Origin: Syntrophus buswellii | GTDB taxonomy: Bacteria > Desulfobacterota > Syntrophia > Syntrophales > Syntrophaceae | Assembly: GCF_046097065.1 (NCBI RefSeq) | Contig: NZ_CP175563.1 | Location: 1,364,001-1,428,000, forward strand | Length of the DNA stretch: 64,000 bases | Direction: 5' to 3' | Made by a program: the position numbers and the translations under genes | In this document: piece after piece, positions 60,797 through 64,000 of the stretch | Layout of the letters: each line of letters opens with the position of its first letter | Position numbering within the stretch: position 1 is the stretch's first letter | The notes under the pieces: generated by a model | The model's database searches: none | Told to the model about the DNA's origin: nothing | Seen by the model: the letters and a program-made list of their open reading frames with translations, nothing else

Positions 60797-62059
60797 ATGC
60801 AGAACTTCATGTTAGATCGTTATCCCGAAAGCCGTCGTTGGAAAATTTTCCAGAGCATCCTTTCCATTGCGGGCATCACCCTGCTGATGGTCCTTGCGGC
60901 GGGATGCTCGAAAGGACCGAAGGAGGCGCCGAAGCCGCCTGTCGTTGAAGTGATGACGGTGATTCAGAAGGATGTTCCTGTCTACAAGGAGTGGATCGGG
61001 ACCCTCGACGGGATGGTCAATGCCACGATCCGGGCTCAGGTCCAGGGGTATCTCATCAAGCAGAATTACCGCGATGGCGAACTCGTGAAGAAAGGCCAGA
61101 TCCTCTTCGAAATTGACCCACGCACCTTCCAGGCATCACTGGATCAGGCAAGAGGGCAACTGGAAGCCCAGCAGGCGCGCTGGAATACAGCCAAGGCGAA
61201 TCTGGCACGGATCAAACCCCTTGCCGAGGTCAATGCCGTCAGCAAGAAGGATCTCGATGACGCCGTCGGGGCGGAACAGGCAGCCCGCGCGGCGGTTTTC
61301 GCCGCCCAGGCCAGTTTCGACAAGGCCAAATTTGATCTGGGCTTCACAAAAATCACTTCCCCTGTAGACGGCATCTCCGGCCTTGCCAAGGCCCAGATAG
61401 GAAATCTCGTGGGTCCGGGGGCTGTGGAGGAGCTGACCACGGTCTCAACGGTCAACCCGATCAAGGTCTACTTCCAGATAAGCGAACAGGAGTATCTCCA
61501 GACGGCAAAATATTCGGTCACGGTGAGAGAGAAAAAAGTAGGGGAACTGATCCTTGCGGATGGCAGCGTCTATCCGGAAAAGGGATATTTCGCCTTTGCC
61601 GATCGGCAGGTGGATATCCGGACGGGGACCATAAAAGTCGCTACGGTATTTCCCAATCCGGGCAATTTCCTGCGGCCCGGGCAGTATGGGAGGGTCCGGG
61701 TTGCCGCGTCTGTCCGCAAGGATGCCTTGCTTGTACCTCAGCGGTCCGTATCAGAAGTCCAGGGGAAATACATGGTGGCCGTGATCGGGGCGGACAACAA
61801 GGCGGACATCCGGCCGGTGAAAGTCGCCGAGCGTGTTGACAATCTGTGGGTCATTCTGGAGGGCCTCGGGCCCGGAGAGAGCGTCGTCGTCGAGGGGATA
61901 CAGAAGGTCCGTCCCGGAATGCCGGTTACGCCGAAGACCTTTGTGGAAACACCAGTGAAGACCGAAGCCAAGCCGGGACCATCCCTGGAAGCGAAATCAC
62001 AGGAAAATGCCCTGACCTCCTCAAAACCCGTCGAGCCTGCGAAGACTGAAAAGAGGTGA
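60797..62059 (+). CDS. RND efflux membrane-fusion lipoprotein
   Basis: The start at 60797 follows GAGGAGG by a normal distance and gives 420 residues; an ATG at 60779 lies within that site. The signal peptide ends LLMVLAAGCSKG, with a lipobox cysteine. Biotinyl-lipoyl half-motifs IRAQVQGYLIKQNYRDGELV and FTKITSPVDGI flank an alpha-hairpin (about 105-165). LRPGQYGRVRV belongs to the beta barrel. It is an AcrA/MexA-type periplasmic adaptor tied to the inner membrane and works with the pump encoded 6 bp downstream. The substrate is unknown; no TolC-like gene is in view. Confidence 0.94.
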   Translation: MQNFMLDRYPESRRWKIFQSILSIAGITLLMVLAAGCSKGPKEAPKPPVVEVMTVIQKDVPVYKEWIGTLDGMVNATIRAQVQGYLIKQNYRDGELVKKGQILFEIDPRTFQASLDQARGQLEAQQARWNTAKANLARIKPLAEVNAVSKKDLDDAVGAEQAARAAVFAAQASFDKAKFDLGFTKITSPVDGISGLAKAQIGNLVGPGAVEELTTVSTVNPIKVYFQISEQEYLQTAKYSVTVREKKVGELILADGSVYPEKGYFAFADRQVDIRTGTIKVATVFPNPGNFLRPGQYGRVRVAASVRKDALLVPQRSVSEVQGKYMVAVIGADNKADIRPVKVAERVDNLWVILEGLGPGESVVVEGIQKVRPGMPVTPKTFVETPVKTEAKPGPSLEAKSQENALTSSKPVEPAKTEKR

Positions 62060-62065
62060 TCCGCC

Positions 62066-64000
62066 ATGTCCAAGTTCTTCATCAATCGTCCCATCGTGGC
62101 CATGGTAATCGCCATCCTCATGGTCATCGTCGGTCTCGTGGCCATGTCGGGTCTGCCCACGGCGCAGTTCCCCAACATTGTCCCGCCGGAAATGAAGGTC
62201 ACCGGCACCTACCCCGGCGCCGATGCTCAGACCATGGAGTCGTCGGTGGCCACCCCCATCGAGCAGCAGATGTCCGGTGTGGACAACATGAACTACATGT
62301 ACTCCCTGAACTCCAACGACGGCAAGATGGTCCTGACGGTGAACTTCGACATCAAGACGGATCCCAGCACCGACCAGATCCTTGCCCAGATGAGGACCAA
62401 CCAGGCCAACTCGCAGTTGCCCACCGATGTGATCAACCAGGGGGTCACGGTGCAGAAATCGACATCGGCGCCCCTGATCGTGTTCGCCCTCTTTTCCCCC
62501 AAGGGGACCTATGACAACGTCTTTCTGGCGAATTACTGCTACATCAACATCAACGACCAGATGACCCGCGTTCCCGGTATCGCCAGCGTCACGATTTTCG
62601 GGGCAGGGCAGTACGCCATGCGCCTCTGGGTGAAGCCTGACCAGCTCGCGAAGCTGGGGATCACCATCCCCGAGATCACCAACGCCGTCCAGCAGCAGAA
62701 TACGGTGAACCCCGCCGGCCAGATCGGCGGCGAACCGGTGCCGCCTGGACAGGAATTCACCTATGCCGTTCGCTCTCAGGGCCGCCTCCAGAACGAGGAG
62801 GAGTTCGGCAACATCGTGATCCGGGCAAATCCTGACGGCTCCCTGGTCCATCTCAAGGATGTGGGACGGATCGAGCTGGGGGCCCAGTCGTACAACATGA
62901 TCGGCCGCCTCAATGGCAAGCCCGCCGCCATCATTGCCCTCTACCAGCTGCCCGGAACCAACGCAATCGAAGCAGCGGAAGGGTCCAAGAAGCTGATGGC
63001 GCAACTCAAGGAGCGATTCCCTGCCGATCTGGATTACGTGGTGGCCCTGGACACGACGCTTGCCGTCACGGAGGGGATCAATGAGATCGTCCATACCCTC
63101 TTCGAAGCCCTCGTTCTCGTCATCATCGTCGTCTTCATCTTCCTGCAGGGATGGCGGGCAACCCTCATCCCCCTGCTGGCCGTGCCGGTCTCCCTGGTGG
63201 GAACCTTCATGCTCTTTCCGCTCTTGGGGTTTTCCATCAACACGCTCTCGCTCTTCGGGCTGGTGCTCGCCATCGGTCTTGTCGTCGACGACGCCATCGT
63301 CGTCGTCGAGGCCGTGGAGCACCACATCGAGCAGGGGATGACGCCCAAGGAGGCAACCCTCAAGGCCATGGAGGAGGTCTCGGGCCCGGTCATCGCCATC
63401 GCCGTCATCCTGGCTGCCGTCTTCGTCCCCACGGCCTTCATCCCGGGGATCACGGGCCGCCTGTACCAGCAATTCGCCGTGACCATCGCCGTCTCCGTCA
63501 TCATCTCGGCCTTCAACGCCTTGACCCTGTCACCGGCCCTGTCGGCCCTCCTGCTGCGGCCAAAGAAGAAATCCTGGGGGCCGCTGCAGAAATTCTACGA
63601 TGGGTTCAACCGCATCTTCGGCCGTTCAACGGACGGGTACGTGAACTGGTGCGATCACTTTATCCGTAAGAGTAAGATCAGCCTCCTCTTCCTCCTCGGG
63701 ACAGCCGTCCTGGCGGGCTTTTTCGGAAAAAACCTGCCAACCTCCTTCCTCCCCGATGAAGACCAGGGGTACGTCTATGCGGGGGTTCAGCTTCCCGACG
63801 CTGCCTCGCTGCAGCGGACCGACGATGTGACGAAAAAAGCCGAGGAGATCATCTCAAAGACGCCCGGCGTTAAGTACTGCACCTCCGTGGTCGGCTACAG
63901 CATGCTCAGCGGCGTGGCCAACACCTACAGCTCCTTTTTCTTCATTACGCTGAAGGACTGGGGCGAACGGAAGACGCCGGAGGAGAAGTACGAGGCCATC
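62066..64000 (+). CDS. RND (HAE1-type) inner-membrane efflux pump, 3' truncated by window end
   Basis: The frame is open for 645 codons to the window edge; a full pump has about 1040. The ATG at 62066 has AGAGGTGAT upstream. MSKFFINRPIVAMVIAIL is the standard first segment, and PTAQFPNIVPPEMKVTGTYPGADAQ begins the porter domain. LVLAIGLVVDDAIVVVEAVEHH carries the two TM4 aspartates of the proton relay. This is an AcrB/MexB-like proton antiporter exporting hydrophobic compounds, substrate unknown. It forms an operon with the adaptor. Confidence 0.95.
   Translation, partial: MSKFFINRPIVAMVIAILMVIVGLVAMSGLPTAQFPNIVPPEMKVTGTYPGADAQTMESSVATPIEQQMSGVDNMNYMYSLNSNDGKMVLTVNFDIKTDPSTDQILAQMRTNQANSQLPTDVINQGVTVQKSTSAPLIVFALFSPKGTYDNVFLANYCYININDQMTRVPGIASVTIFGAGQYAMRLWVKPDQLAKLGITIPEITNAVQQQNTVNPAGQIGGEPVPPGQEFTYAVRSQGRLQNEEEFGNIVIRANPDGSLVHLKDVGRIELGAQSYNMIGRLNGKPAAIIALYQLPGTNAIEAAEGSKKLMAQLKERFPADLDYVVALDTTLAVTEGINEIVHTLFEALVLVIIVVFIFLQGWRATLIPLLAVPVSLVGTFMLFPLLGFSINTLSLFGLVLAIGLVVDDAIVVVEAVEHHIEQGMTPKEATLKAMEEVSGPVIAIAVILAAVFVPTAFIPGITGRLYQQFAVTIAVSVIISAFNALTLSPALSALLLRPKKKSWGPLQKFYDGFNRIFGRSTDGYVNWCDHFIRKSKISLLFLLGTAVLAGFFGKNLPTSFLPDEDQGYVYAGVQLPDAASLQRTDDVTKKAEEIISKTPGVKYCTSVVGYSMLSGVANTYSSFFFITLKDWGERKTPEEKYEAI

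Noticed and set aside
1..64000. CRISPR array, prophage or defence island
   Set aside because: No regularly spaced repeats, integrase, phage structural genes or known defence proteins were seen; only one insertion sequence.

Overview
The window is a dense, ordinary bacterial chromosome segment. Gene content suggests a syntrophic or sulfate-reducer-like deltaproteobacterium (Desulfobacterota), most like the Syntrophus group. The evidence is a fused arginine/lysine biosynthesis cluster, a delta/spirochaete-type elongation factor G resembling mitochondrial EFG1, formate-tetrahydrofolate ligase, many sigma54/PAS sensory proteins, and a glycogen/glycolysis operon with a plant-type phosphofructokinase. 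The taxon is inferred from protein resemblance only; no rRNA is present.

Layout. 1-10.3 kb (+): argD(partial)-argF-argG-argH, a lipoprotein, lysA-dapA-dapB, folK, a small membrane protein, a transaldolase and pgsA, nearly all with very short gaps. 10.3-10.5 kb: tRNA-Gly and tRNA-Cys with promoter and terminator. 10.9-15.2 kb (+): leucyl aminopeptidase, two oligopeptide-ABC ATPases without permeases, and an alpha/beta hydrolase. 15.5-22.3 kb (+): a tandem-PilZ protein and a hybrid histidine kinase. The kinase is cut exactly in two by an IS1634-like insertion sequence (19873-21779) with a 5-bp target duplication. 22.3-26.7 kb (-): a methyltransferase, a FadL-like porin and sucCD with its own promoter, divergent from a GntR/FCD regulator.

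27-34 kb (+): GntR regulator, ACT protein plus fhs, cold-shock protein, a promoter-terminator leader, EF-G, a RecA/KaiC-like ATPase and a cysteine-free HesB-like protein. 34.2-37.4 kb (-): a Cys-cluster protein, a class A beta-lactamase-like protein missing the general-base Glu, and an MTA/SAH deaminase-type amidohydrolase. 37.9-42 kb: a Zn/Cd P-type ATPase (+) convergent with amtB-glnK (-), which carries a sigma54-like promoter. 42.3-46.5 kb (+): a DUF2939-like protein, a GH13 amylase, a radical SAM protein with a 66-residue partner, and a decayed recC remnant. 46.7-49.1 kb: a GAF/PAS sigma54 activator.

49.4-60.3 kb (+): glycogen phosphorylase, debranching enzyme, class II aldolase, phosphofructokinase, two secreted proteins of unknown function (DUF3300-like and DUF2950-like) and pyruvate kinase. 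Together these would carry glycogen to glucose-1-phosphate and supply three of the glycolytic steps down to pyruvate. A roughly 60-bp repeat lies on each side of this block. 60.8-64 kb: a lipoprotein membrane-fusion protein and the start of an RND pump, which runs off the window.

The most interesting items are the cleanly reconstructable IS-interrupted kinase, the recC fossil beside the radical SAM/small-protein pair, the envelope proteins built into the glycolysis operon, the repeats flanking that operon, and the beta-lactamase-like protein with altered catalytic residues. No CRISPR array, prophage or obvious defence island was found.
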